DNA of 5,545 nt from an uncultured Clostridium sp. (GTDB taxonomy: Bacteria; Bacillota; Clostridia; Clostridiales; Clostridiaceae): positions 1-5,545 of the forward strand of contig CAMNZV010000124.1 of NCBI GenBank assembly GCA_946575275.1. Reading direction: 5' to 3'. Below are positions 1 to 5,516 of the stretch, one piece after another; positions within the stretch are counted from its first letter, which is position 1; each line of letters starts with the position of its first letter. The translations under genes were made by a program, and so were the position numbers. A model generated the notes under the pieces. It saw only the letters and a program-made list of their open reading frames with translations. It was not told where the DNA came from and made no database searches.

Positions 1-340
1 TTTTCTTAATAAAACTATATACATAATAAGATACAATACCAATTAAAACTCTAGGAACTATTGCAACAATAGGATTCATAAAAATTGGTGAAAGCAAAGA
101 AGGTGAAGTTATATTTTGATATACTGAAAATATACCGAAAACTAAACCAACAATACCACCTACTAAAGGACCTTCAATAATTGCTGCAATTATAACAGGT
201 ATATGCATTATAGTCGCCTTCATAAAAGGAAGGGGAATAAAACCAATTCCAGTTAACCCCATAAAAATAGAAATAGCTGATAGCATACCTATAATTGATA
301 ATTGTCTTGTGTTTAATAAATGTTTTGAACTTTTTTCCAT
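1..340 (-). CDS. ECF transporter S component, N-terminal part (runs off left edge)
   Basis: This membrane protein would bind a vitamin-like substrate and pair with the shared EcfT/EcfA1/EcfA2 energy-coupling module. Only the first 113 codons are present, with no stop before the window edge; S components are usually about 170-200 residues. It starts at ATG (338-340) with GGAGG (348-352) seven bases upstream. Visible features are a short basic N-terminus, a first hydrophobic helix near residues 14-37, a conserved-looking stretch KATIMHIPVII (41-51), a glycine-rich second hydrophobic region (52-73), a polar loop with SPSLLSPIF (79-87), and a further helix near 90-110 beginning NPIVAIVPR. The KAT-hHIPVII pattern and the VPR-(I/V)L-GIV segment resemble the pantothenate (PanT-like) group as I remember it, but the substrate is a guess. 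It is transcribed divergently from the rpn locus and is probably its own unit. Confidence 0.82.
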   Translation of the reverse strand, partial: MEKSSKHLLNTRQLSIIGMLSAISIFMGLTGIGFIPLPFMKATIMHIPVIIAAIIEGPLVGGIVGLVFGIFSVYQNITSPSLLSPIFMNPIVAIVPRVLIGIVSYYVYSFIKK

Positions 341-428
341 AATAAAACCTCCGTTATCATTCCACTTGGATATAATTCGGCAAAAACTATAAATTTTGTT
401 CAGTTTTAATCTAAATACCGACTTTTTT

Positions 429-456
429 ATTTTAGCACGAATTTCAATAAAATCAA
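429..456 (-). promoter_or_regulatory. Candidate sigma-A promoter for the ECF S-component gene
   Basis: Read on the minus strand, TTGATT (451-456) is followed after 16 bases by TAAAAT (429-434). Transcription would begin near 422 and give a leader of about 80 bases before the ATG at 340. The match is by eye and the surrounding DNA is very AT-rich, so chance matches are common. Confidence 0.45.
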
Positions 457-481
457 ATAAATTAAGTATAATATCATAGTA

Positions 482-510
482 TTTTCAAAGATGAAATTGA
501 GTTGTATAAT
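482..510 (+). promoter_or_regulatory. Candidate sigma-A promoter for the rpn locus
   Basis: TTTTCA (482-487) lies 17 bases before a perfect TATAAT (505-510). Transcription would begin near 517, just inside the rpn relic, so the relic would form the 5' leader of the rpn mRNA. The -10 box is consensus and the -35 box matches 4 of 6 positions. Confidence 0.5.
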
Positions 511-513
511 GTA

Positions 514-580
514 ATTAAGGATAATAGGGGAGAATTTGAAAATGGGTGTAGACGAAATAAGAGAAAAATATTTTTAATAA
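514..580 (+). pseudogene. Relic of a second rpn-like gene: internal-start module fused to the stop
   Basis: Positions 514-562 closely match 1368-1418 inside the downstream rpn gene. They share the stretch encoding IKDNRG, a purine-rich ribosome binding site, an ATG, and the codons for GVDEIR. The relic differs by a few substitutions and a net 2-base deletion between the IKDNRG codons and the ATG, so the upstream reading frame is broken. Positions 563-580 are then identical to 1671-1688, the end of the rpn gene (EKYF, stop, second stop). The relic therefore looks like a paralogue whose sequence between these points was deleted, with everything upstream of the module also lost. It still carries a complete mini-ORF, MGVDEIREKYF-stop at 542-577, with AGGGGAG (526-532) nine bases before its ATG. 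Whether that peptide is made, or acts as a leader for rpn, is unknown. Confidence 0.75.
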
Positions 581-641
581 AATGGTTTCAAAAAAGTGTT
601 TTTTGGAAATACTACAAAGAGAATATCTTTGGAGGCATAAA

Positions 642-1685
642 ATGGATAAAAAACATGATTATGATGCAGCTTGGAAAACAATTCTTGAAGCATTTGAAGA
701 AGAAATTATAGAATTATTATTTCCTAAAATTTATTTAAAAATAAACTGGGATATAACAAGAGAATCCTTAGATAATGAGCTTTTAGAAATACAAAAGGAC
801 ATATTTAGCAAAGAAGAAGCAGAAAAAATAATATCCGATAAAATAATAAAGGTAACAATGAAGGATAATGAAAATAAAATATTATTTATACATGTAGAAG
901 TTCAAAGCTATATCAGTAAGGATAATATATTTTCAGAAAGAATGTTTAGATATTTCTATAGAATATGGGATAAATTTAGATATAAATATGAGGATAAATC
1001 AGATATTGTAGGATCAGTAATTTTCACATATAAGGGCAAACAGGGTAAAGAGGACAGTTATGTATACAAATTAAAGGGGATAGACACAGAAATAATAAGA
1101 TATAACTTTAAGGCTATGGATATTGAAGAAATAGATTTAGAAAAGATATCAAAAGACAATCCTTTAAAATTAGTTTTTAAAATAGCTAAAAGATTATTAG
1201 AAACAAAATCAGAGGATTACGATATATTTAAAGCAAAAATAGAACTATATAATGAATTATTAGATTATAATAAAGTAAAAACAAATGAACAACGAAAAGC
1301 ACTTACATACTTTTTAGAATATTTATTTTTAATACAAGATGACACATTATCTGAAAAATTCAAGGAAATTAAAGATAATAGGGGAGGGGAGTCAAAAATG
1401 GGCGTAGACGAAATAAGAGAAAAATATTTAAAAGACTCTGGGAGAGCGGAAGGTAAAATGGAAGGAAAGCTTGAAGGCAAAATTGAAGGAAAGCTTGAAG
1501 GCAAAATTGAAGGAAAGCTTGAAGGAAAACTTGAAATGTTACTAAGGTTGCTTATTAAAAAGTTCAAGGTTTTGCCAAATGGATATGAAGAAAAAATAAA
1601 AAATCTTAATGAGAAAGCAATAGATAATATTTTGACAGATATTTTTGACATAGAGAAAATTCATGATATAGAAAAATATTTTTAA
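642..1685 (+). CDS. Rpn family PD-(D/E)XK nuclease / putative transposase-like protein
   Basis: This 347-residue protein resembles the Rpn (YhgA-like, recombination-promoting nuclease) group, which includes DNA endonucleases, some active in anti-phage defence. It is cytoplasmic, with no signal or membrane segment. The start is ATG at 642 with GGAGG (631-635) six bases upstream; the in-frame ATG at 582 has no ribosome binding site. Residues 1-30 contain the family-style opening with acidic residues (EEEIIELLFP). The nuclease core follows: D66 in SDKIIKV, then a beta strand ILFIHVEVQSY with E86-x-Q88, matching the D...ExQ form of the PD-(D/E)XK site typical of this family. An alpha-helical middle region runs to about residue 250. 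Next come a linker, seven EGK(L/I/M) repeats (270-297), and a helical C-terminal domain ending DIEKYF. An internal start lies at M253. No separate transposase catalytic domain or terminal inverted repeats were seen, so movement of the gene itself is unproven. Confidence 0.85.
   Translation: MDKKHDYDAAWKTILEAFEEEIIELLFPKIYLKINWDITRESLDNELLEIQKDIFSKEEAEKIISDKIIKVTMKDNENKILFIHVEVQSYISKDNIFSERMFRYFYRIWDKFRYKYEDKSDIVGSVIFTYKGKQGKEDSYVYKLKGIDTEIIRYNFKAMDIEEIDLEKISKDNPLKLVFKIAKRLLETKSEDYDIFKAKIELYNELLDYNKVKTNEQRKALTYFLEYLFLIQDDTLSEKFKEIKDNRGGESKMGVDEIREKYLKDSGRAEGKMEGKLEGKIEGKLEGKIEGKLEGKLEMLLRLLIKKFKVLPNGYEEKIKNLNEKAIDNILTDIFDIEKIHDIEKYF
1380..1391 (+). promoter_or_regulatory. Strong intragenic ribosome binding site
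   Basis: AGGGGAGGGGAG lies six bases before the in-frame ATG at 1398. It encodes Arg-Gly-Gly-Glu within the nuclease reading frame. G runs of this kind are rare in the otherwise AT-rich gene, which suggests selection for ribosome binding rather than for the protein sequence. Confidence 0.6.
1398..1685 (+). CDS. Intragenic short Rpn product (candidate antitoxin, RpnS-like)
   Basis: The ATG at 1398-1400 is in frame with the nuclease gene (M253) and would give a separate 95-residue protein covering the EGK repeats and the C-terminal domain, without any nuclease residues. An unusually strong ribosome binding site, AGGGGAGGGGAG (1380-1391), sits six bases upstream inside the coding sequence, stronger than most gene starts here. 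For E. coli RpnA, an internally started C-terminal protein has been reported to bind and block the full-length toxic nuclease. The same architecture is seen here, so an antitoxin role is inferred. The same start module is preserved in the upstream relic (542), which supports its being a functional unit. The peptide begins MGVDEIREKYLKDSGR and is rich in Lys, Glu and Leu. Confidence 0.6.
   Translation: MGVDEIREKYLKDSGRAEGKMEGKLEGKIEGKLEGKIEGKLEGKLEMLLRLLIKKFKVLPNGYEEKIKNLNEKAIDNILTDIFDIEKIHDIEKYF
1449..1532 (+). repeat. Seven 12-bp in-frame tandem repeats encoding EGK(M/L/I)
   Basis: Seven 12-base units encode EGKM, EGKL, EGKI, EGKL, EGKI, EGKL, EGKL. A higher-order 24-base unit is perfect across 1461-1484 and 1485-1508, and its first half recurs at 1509-1520. 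The perfect identity suggests recent expansion by slippage or unequal recombination. Unit gain or loss keeps the frame in both the full-length and short products, changing only linker length between the nuclease and the C-terminal domain. Confidence 0.95.
1645..1672 (+). promoter_or_regulatory. Possible promoter for the small basic protein gene
   Basis: A consensus TTGACA (1645-1650) is followed after 16 bases by TATAGA (1667-1672), inside the end of the rpn coding region. It could drive the gene at 1752 independently. No terminator is visible between rpn and that gene, so read-through from rpn is also possible. Confidence 0.3.
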
Positions 1686-1751
1686 TAAGAATATATGAAT
1701 AAAAAAATAATTAAAGTAAATACTAAAACCATATGTGAAAGGACTGATTAT

Positions 1752-1901
1752 ATGGCTAAAGCTGGAATGAGAAGACCAAATGTTAATGAACCACATGGAA
1801 CTGAAAGTAATCACAAAGAAAGATTCAACACAGGAGACCCAGTAGTTCCAGAAATACAGGGAAAAGCAAAATCTGGAAACAAAAAGGCAAAACCAATATA
1901 A
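1752..1901 (+). CDS. Small basic protein of unknown function (49 aa)
   Basis: I do not recognise a named family. The protein begins MAKAGMRRPNVNEPHGTESN and ends in a Lys/Gly-rich tail, KAKSGNKKAKPI. It is hydrophilic, strongly basic, rich in Gly, Pro, Asn and Lys, and has no membrane segment, signal peptide or cysteine; it is probably largely unstructured. The ATG at 1752 has AAAGGA (1738-1743) eight bases upstream, whereas the in-frame ATG at 1695 has no ribosome binding site and would add an unconvincing 19 residues. A strong terminator starts 3 bases after the stop, which supports a real gene. Its composition recalls small acid-soluble spore proteins or nucleic-acid-binding peptides, but that is only resemblance. 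Confidence 0.7.
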   Translation: MAKAGMRRPNVNEPHGTESNHKERFNTGDPVVPEIQGKAKSGNKKAKPI

Positions 1902-1904
1902 ATC

Positions 1905-1942
1905 AAATTTCAGTAAGTTTTCAATGCTTACTGAAATTTTTT
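1905..1942 (+). terminator. Rho-independent terminator after the small basic protein gene
   Basis: A perfect 13-bp stem pairs AAATTTCAGTAAG (1905-1917) with CTTACTGAAATTT (1927-1939) around a 9-base loop. It ends in a run of six T (1937-1942). It separates the rpn/small-protein region from the Nudix gene. Confidence 0.92.
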
Positions 1943-1946
1943 GTTG

Positions 1947-1952
1947 TATAAT
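1947..1952 (+). promoter_or_regulatory. Possible -10 box for the Nudix gene
   Basis: A perfect TATAAT lies just after the terminator and about 58 bases before the TTG start at 2010. No convincing -35 box sits 16-18 bases upstream, where the terminator stem lies. The 58 bases that follow contain no other clear signal. Confidence 0.3.
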
Positions 1953-2009
1953 AGTCATATTAAATAAATGCAGATTTAAAAAAATATGTTTTGAGTTGGA
2001 GGGACTGAT

Positions 2010-2570
2010 TTGAAGTTAATAGATATTGTGCAACTAACAAATTGTAAATATTTAAACATGTATAAATTAAAGCTAATAAACAAGGCAGGTAAACCAAAGG
2101 ATTACTTTGTAGCAAGTAGAAGAAATAGAAATGAATTAAGCTGTGTTACAAAAGAACATACAAAATGCGATGGAGTTATGATACTACCTATTACAAAGGA
2201 CGAAGAAGTTGTTATTTTAAAGCAATTTAGACCAGCAATTTCTGATTATTTATATGAATTACCAGCAGGTATGATTGATGAAGGTGAAACTATTGAAGAA
2301 GCTGCAAAAAGAGAACTTTATGAAGAAACAGGTTTAGTATCCTTAAGCTATGAACTTGTACTAAAACCAAGTTACACCTCAGTTGGAATAAGTGACGAAA
2401 CAACAGCAGTGTGTAAAATGTTAGTTGAAGGAGAAATAACAAACAAACATATAGAAGAAAATGAGGATATAGAAGTTTTAAAAATAAAAGTTTCAGAAAT
2501 TAAAGAATTTGTTGCAAGTCATAATATGTCAATTAAGGGAGCACTTTTATTACTTGGCATAGCAAAATAA
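2010..2570 (+). CDS. Nudix hydrolase, ADP-ribose pyrophosphatase-like
   Basis: This enzyme would hydrolyse a nucleoside diphosphate linked to another group, probably ADP-ribose to AMP and ribose 5-phosphate, in the cytoplasm with Mg2+. The 186-residue length is normal for the group. The Nudix box is perfect at residues 87-109 (G87, E93, R101-E102, E105-E106, G108). It is preceded by the strand EEVVILKQFRPAISDYLYELPAG (65-87), typical of ADP-sugar pyrophosphatases. About 14 residues after the box comes TSVGISDE (123-130), where B. subtilis NudF-type enzymes have a TSPG...DE motif; Val125 stands where the hallmark proline is usual, so substrate preference is uncertain. It starts with TTG, chosen because GGAGGG (1998-2003) sits six bases upstream; the first internal ATG (2058) has no such site. 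Confidence 0.88.
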   Translation: MKLIDIVQLTNCKYLNMYKLKLINKAGKPKDYFVASRRNRNELSCVTKEHTKCDGVMILPITKDEEVVILKQFRPAISDYLYELPAGMIDEGETIEEAAKRELYEETGLVSLSYELVLKPSYTSVGISDETTAVCKMLVEGEITNKHIEENEDIEVLKIKVSEIKEFVASHNMSIKGALLLLGIAK

Positions 2571-2576
2571 AAAAAC

Positions 2577-2599
2577 AGTGTTTTTTACAGAAAAACACT
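2577..2599 (+). terminator. Hairpin between the Nudix gene and thrC
   Basis: AGTGTTTTT (2577-2585) pairs perfectly with AAAAACACT (2591-2599) around a 5-base loop, starting 6 bases after the Nudix stop. The plus-strand tail is only TTGTATAT, so termination in that direction may be incomplete. The minus-strand side has a run of seven T interrupted by one base, so it would work better for antisense transcription. It may reduce read-through into thrC. Confidence 0.5.
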
Positions 2600-2603
2600 T
2601 GTA

Positions 2604-2609
2604 TATAAT
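2604..2609 (+). promoter_or_regulatory. Possible -10 box for the thr operon
   Basis: A perfect TATAAT lies 59 bases before thrC. The best -35 candidate, TTTACA (2584-2589), is only 14 bases away and within the hairpin, which is too close for a standard promoter. TTGTAT (2599-2604) with TAATAT (2622-2627) at 17 bases is a weaker alternative. The leader is too short for a T-box, and none was seen. Confidence 0.3.
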
Positions 2610-2668
2610 AAATGAACATGTTAATATAAATTTAGTTAAAATTTAAATTTTAATTTTGGGGTGATTAA

Positions 2669-4123
2669 ATGAAATTTCAAAGCACTAGAGGACTTGAACA
2701 AAATATAGATTCAGCTGAGGCAATAATTAGAGGTATTGCTAAGGATGGAGGGCTATTTGTTCCTGATTCTTTTCCAAATTTGTATTCTTCATTAAAAGAG
2801 GAAAAGAATTTATCCTATGAAGAACTTGCCTTTAAAATAATTAAAGAATACTTTACAGATATAGAGGCAGGAGAATTAAAATCAGCAATTACTGATGCAT
2901 ACACTAATCGTTATTCTGTTCAGGTTAAAAATGGTTTTTTAGAATTGTATCATGGACCAACTTGTGCCTTTAAAGATGCAGCCTTATTATTTTTACCACA
3001 AGTTATGAAAAGAGCTAAAAAAGCACTTTCAATTACAGATGAAGTAGTAATACTTACAGCAACATCAGGGGATACAGGAAAGGCAGCACTTGAAGGATTT
3101 AAGGATGTTGAAGGGTTTAAGGTAGTTGTATACTACCCAAGCAATGGTGTGTCAGAAGTTCAAGAAAGACAAATGGTTACTCAAGAAGGTAACAATGTTA
3201 AAGTTTTTGGTATTACAGGAAACTTTGATAATGCTCAAAATGGAGTTAAAGAGATTTTTGGAGATGAAGCTTTCAAAGAAGAATTATTAAAAGATAATAT
3301 AAGATTATCTTCTGCAAATTCCATAAATATTGGAAGGTTAGTTCCACAAATAGTTTATTACTTCTATGGTTACTTTGAATTAGTAAAACAAGGTAAAATA
3401 AAAGAAGGAGAAGAAATAAACGTAGTTGTTCCTACAGGAAACTTTGGTAACATTTTAGCATCATATTATGCAAAACAAATGGGATTACCTATACATAAAT
3501 TCATTTGTGCTTCAAATGAAAACAAGGTATTAACTGATTTCTTCCAAAGTGGAACTTATGATAAGAGAAGAGAACTTGTCTTAACTGAATCACCATCAAT
3601 GGATATTTTAGTATCTTCAAATCTTGAAAGATTACTATATGAAGGTTCAGGTCGTAATGGTTTGGAAATTGAAAAATTAATGAAGGACTTAAATACAAAA
3701 GGTGTATACAAGGTATCAGAAAAGATGGAAGCATTCTTAAAGAACTTCTATGGAAATTATGCAACAGAAGGGGAAGTTTACACTGCAATAAATGAAAAAT
3801 ACAATAATGAATCTTATTTAATGGATACGCATACAGCAGTTGCAGAAGTTGTATTTGAAAAATACAAAAAGGAAACAGGAGATACTAGAGAAGCTTTAAT
3901 AGCATCTACAGCTAGTCCTTATAAATTTCCAAGAAGTATTTGTAATGCTCTAAATATTAATGTTGATGGATGTACAGACTTTGAAGTAGTAACAAAATTA
4001 AATGAAGCAACTAAAGTAAACATACCTACAAATTTAAAGGATTTAGATAAAAAGCAAATTCTCCATAATGAAGTTTGGGAATTTGAAAAGATGAGAGATG
4101 CGCTACTATCTTATGTGAAATAG
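2669..4123 (+). CDS. thrC: Threonine synthase
   Basis: This PLP-dependent enzyme converts O-phosphohomoserine to threonine, the last step of the pathway. The 484-residue length and the opening MKFQSTRG match the long, E. coli/yeast-like class of threonine synthase (about 430-500 residues). The PLP lysine is K102 in HGPTCAFKDAALLFLPQ. The ATSGDTGKAA loop (131-140), SANSINIGRLVPQ (215-227) and the glycine-rich phosphate-binding PTGNFGN (255-261) are all intact. The ATG at 2669 is preceded by GGGGTGAT (2658-2665), nearly the full anti-Shine-Dalgarno complement. It heads an operon with thrB, which starts 10 bases after its stop. The key residues are all present and the gene looks functional. Confidence 0.97.
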   Translation: MKFQSTRGLEQNIDSAEAIIRGIAKDGGLFVPDSFPNLYSSLKEEKNLSYEELAFKIIKEYFTDIEAGELKSAITDAYTNRYSVQVKNGFLELYHGPTCAFKDAALLFLPQVMKRAKKALSITDEVVILTATSGDTGKAALEGFKDVEGFKVVVYYPSNGVSEVQERQMVTQEGNNVKVFGITGNFDNAQNGVKEIFGDEAFKEELLKDNIRLSSANSINIGRLVPQIVYYFYGYFELVKQGKIKEGEEINVVVPTGNFGNILASYYAKQMGLPIHKFICASNENKVLTDFFQSGTYDKRRELVLTESPSMDILVSSNLERLLYEGSGRNGLEIEKLMKDLNTKGVYKVSEKMEAFLKNFYGNYATEGEVYTAINEKYNNESYLMDTHTAVAEVVFEKYKKETGDTREALIASTASPYKFPRSICNALNINVDGCTDFEVVTKLNEATKVNIPTNLKDLDKKQILHNEVWEFEKMRDALLSYVK

Positions 4124-4133
4124 AGGTATATAA

Positions 4134-5027
4134 ATGATAAAAGTTAGAGTTCCTGCAACTTCTGCAAATATGGGGCCAGGTTTTGATTGCATGGGGATTG
4201 CAGTAGGATTATACAATGAATTTGCCTTCAGAGAAATTCCATCAGGACTAAGATTTAATGGTGTTTTAGATGAATTTTGTAATGAAGAAAATATAATATA
4301 TCATGCCATGATGAAGTGTTTTGAAAAAGCTAATTACAAAGTGTTGGGTCTTGAAATTAGCATATTAAAACAGGATATTCCAATATCCAGAGGACTTGGA
4401 AGTAGCTCTAGTTGTATTGTTGCGGGACTAATTGGAGCTAATGAAATATTGGGAGGAAAGTATACAAGAGATGAAATATTTCAAATGGCAGTTGAAATTG
4501 AAGGGCATCCAGATAATGTTGCACCAGCTATCTTGGGGGGGATGGTTGTTGCCTTTAAGGAGGGGGACAAGTTCTACTTTGATAAAGTAAACATTAAAGA
4601 AGAATTAAAGTTTGTTCCAATAATTCCATCTTTCAGGCTTTCTACAAAGGAAGCTAGAGAAGTATTACCAAAAGAAATATCAATTAAAGATGGTATTTAT
4701 AATGTTAGTCGTGCAGCACTTATGGTTGCAGCACTATCAAATGGTAATCTTCACTTGTTAAAGCATGCTTGCAAGGATTCATTTCATGAAAACTACAGAA
4801 GCAAATTAATAAAAGGTTTTGATGAGGTTAAAAAGGAAGCTTATAGTTTGGGAGCTTTAGCAACCTTTTTAAGTGGTGCAGGACCTACAATAATGGCTTT
4901 AACAAGAAAAGATGATGAAAACTTATTAAAAGGATTAAAAGACTTTTTAAAGATAAATTCATTAAATTGGGATGTTTTTGAGCTTTCTATGGATAATGTG
5001 GGCGCAGAAGTTATAGAAGGTGAATAA
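4134..5027 (+). CDS. thrB: Homoserine kinase
   Basis: This GHMP-family kinase phosphorylates homoserine with ATP to give O-phosphohomoserine, the substrate of the ThrC encoded just upstream. The 297-residue length is typical. The N-terminal strand VRVPATSANMGPGFD (4-18) is the family signature. The ATP-binding loop PISRGLGSSSS (83-93) is intact, followed by EGHPDNVAPAILGG (123-136) and the C-terminal glycine loop LSGAGPT (246-252). AGAGG (4122-4126), overlapping the thrC stop, serves as ribosome binding site, so the two are probably translationally linked. The gene order thrC-thrB places the product-consuming enzyme first. Confidence 0.97.
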   Translation: MIKVRVPATSANMGPGFDCMGIAVGLYNEFAFREIPSGLRFNGVLDEFCNEENIIYHAMMKCFEKANYKVLGLEISILKQDIPISRGLGSSSSCIVAGLIGANEILGGKYTRDEIFQMAVEIEGHPDNVAPAILGGMVVAFKEGDKFYFDKVNIKEELKFVPIIPSFRLSTKEAREVLPKEISIKDGIYNVSRAALMVAALSNGNLHLLKHACKDSFHENYRSKLIKGFDEVKKEAYSLGALATFLSGAGPTIMALTRKDDENLLKGLKDFLKINSLNWDVFELSMDNVGAEVIEGE

Positions 5028-5032
5028 TAAAT

Positions 5033-5470
5033 ATGGGTGGAAATTATTATTTAATAGATAAAAGAGTTTTACCAGATGTATATGAAAAAGTTGTAAATGC
5101 GAAAAATCTACTTAAGGAAGGCAAAGTAAAGGATGTTACAGAAGCAGCTAAATTTGTTGGAATTAGTAGAAGTGTATATTATAAATATAAAGATTTTATA
5201 TTTGAGTTTTCAGAAAGTCAAAAAGGTCGTAAGGCTACCTTTGACATAAAAATAATTGATAAAAAAGGTGTTTTATCAAATATATTAAATTATATTTCAA
5301 GTAAGGGTGGAAGTGTACTTACAATAAATCAAGGAATACCTCTAAATGGATATGCCTATATAAGTTTAACTATAGATATGACAACCTTAGAGGGAGATAT
5401 AAAAACATTACTTCAGGACTTGTCTAAAATAGATAATGTTGAAAAAGTTTCATTTATAGCTATGGAGTAA
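5033..5470 (+). CDS. HTH and ACT domain protein, UPF0735 / PheB-like (COG4492)
   Basis: This 145-residue protein matches the layout of UPF0735/PheB proteins: a short N-terminal region, a helix-turn-helix, and a C-terminal ACT domain. VTEAAKFVGISRSVYYKYKDF (35-55) has the look of an HTH recognition unit. Residues 69-143 form the ACT domain, with the ligand-loop-like IIDKKGVLSNILNYIS (74-89) and a beta-hairpin ending VEKVSFIA. ACT domains bind amino acids, so a threonine-responsive regulator or enzyme partner is plausible. It starts 5 bases after thrB and its ribosome binding site (AAGGTG, 5017-5022) lies within thrB's end. The family's biochemical role is not settled, and a link to homoserine dehydrogenase is possible. 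A terminator follows directly. Confidence 0.85.
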   Translation: MGGNYYLIDKRVLPDVYEKVVNAKNLLKEGKVKDVTEAAKFVGISRSVYYKYKDFIFEFSESQKGRKATFDIKIIDKKGVLSNILNYISSKGGSVLTINQGIPLNGYAYISLTIDMTTLEGDIKTLLQDLSKIDNVEKVSFIAME

Positions 5471-5473
5471 AAT

Positions 5474-5512
5474 AAAAAAGGTGCAGATTTTATATAATCT
5501 GTACCTTTTTTT
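5474..5512 (+). terminator. Rho-independent terminator of the thr operon
   Basis: AAAAAAGGTGCAGATT (5474-5489) pairs with AATCTGTACCTTTTTT (5496-5511), a 16-bp stem with one G-T wobble and a 6-base loop. A run of seven T (5506-5512) closes it. It begins 3 bases after the ACT gene stop, and the symmetric A and T runs could make it work in both directions. Confidence 0.93.
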
Positions 5513-5516
5513 ACAC

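Noticed and set aside
582..641. Upstream in-frame ATG as the rpn start
   Set aside because: No Shine-Dalgarno precedes 582, whereas GGAGG lies six bases before 642, where the family-like N-terminus begins.
502..711. Plus-strand ORF of 69 codons across the rpn relic and rpn start
   Set aside because: It has no ribosome binding site, and it reads the relic first in one frame and then out of frame. It then overlaps the true rpn start at 642 in the wrong frame.
1265..1651. Minus-strand ORF rich in Ser and Pro repeats
   Set aside because: It is the antisense reading of the EGK repeat region; the repeat is explained by the plus-strand gene and no ribosome binding site or terminator supports it.
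580..1695. Insertion-sequence boundaries around the rpn gene
   Set aside because: The flanks lack terminal inverted repeats and target-site duplications; the similarity at 514-580 is explained better by a deleted paralogue.
1542..1958. Minus-strand hydrophobic ORF of 138 codons
   Set aside because: Its Phe/Ile richness comes from reading A-rich coding DNA backwards. It crosses the end of rpn, the small basic gene and a terminator.
2571..2668. T-box or threonine attenuator before thrC
   Set aside because: Only 98 bases separate the genes, there is no T-box consensus, and no Thr-rich leader peptide is visible.
3501..3788. Minus-strand ORF within thrC
   Set aside because: It lies wholly inside the well-supported thrC gene and shows no recognisable motif.
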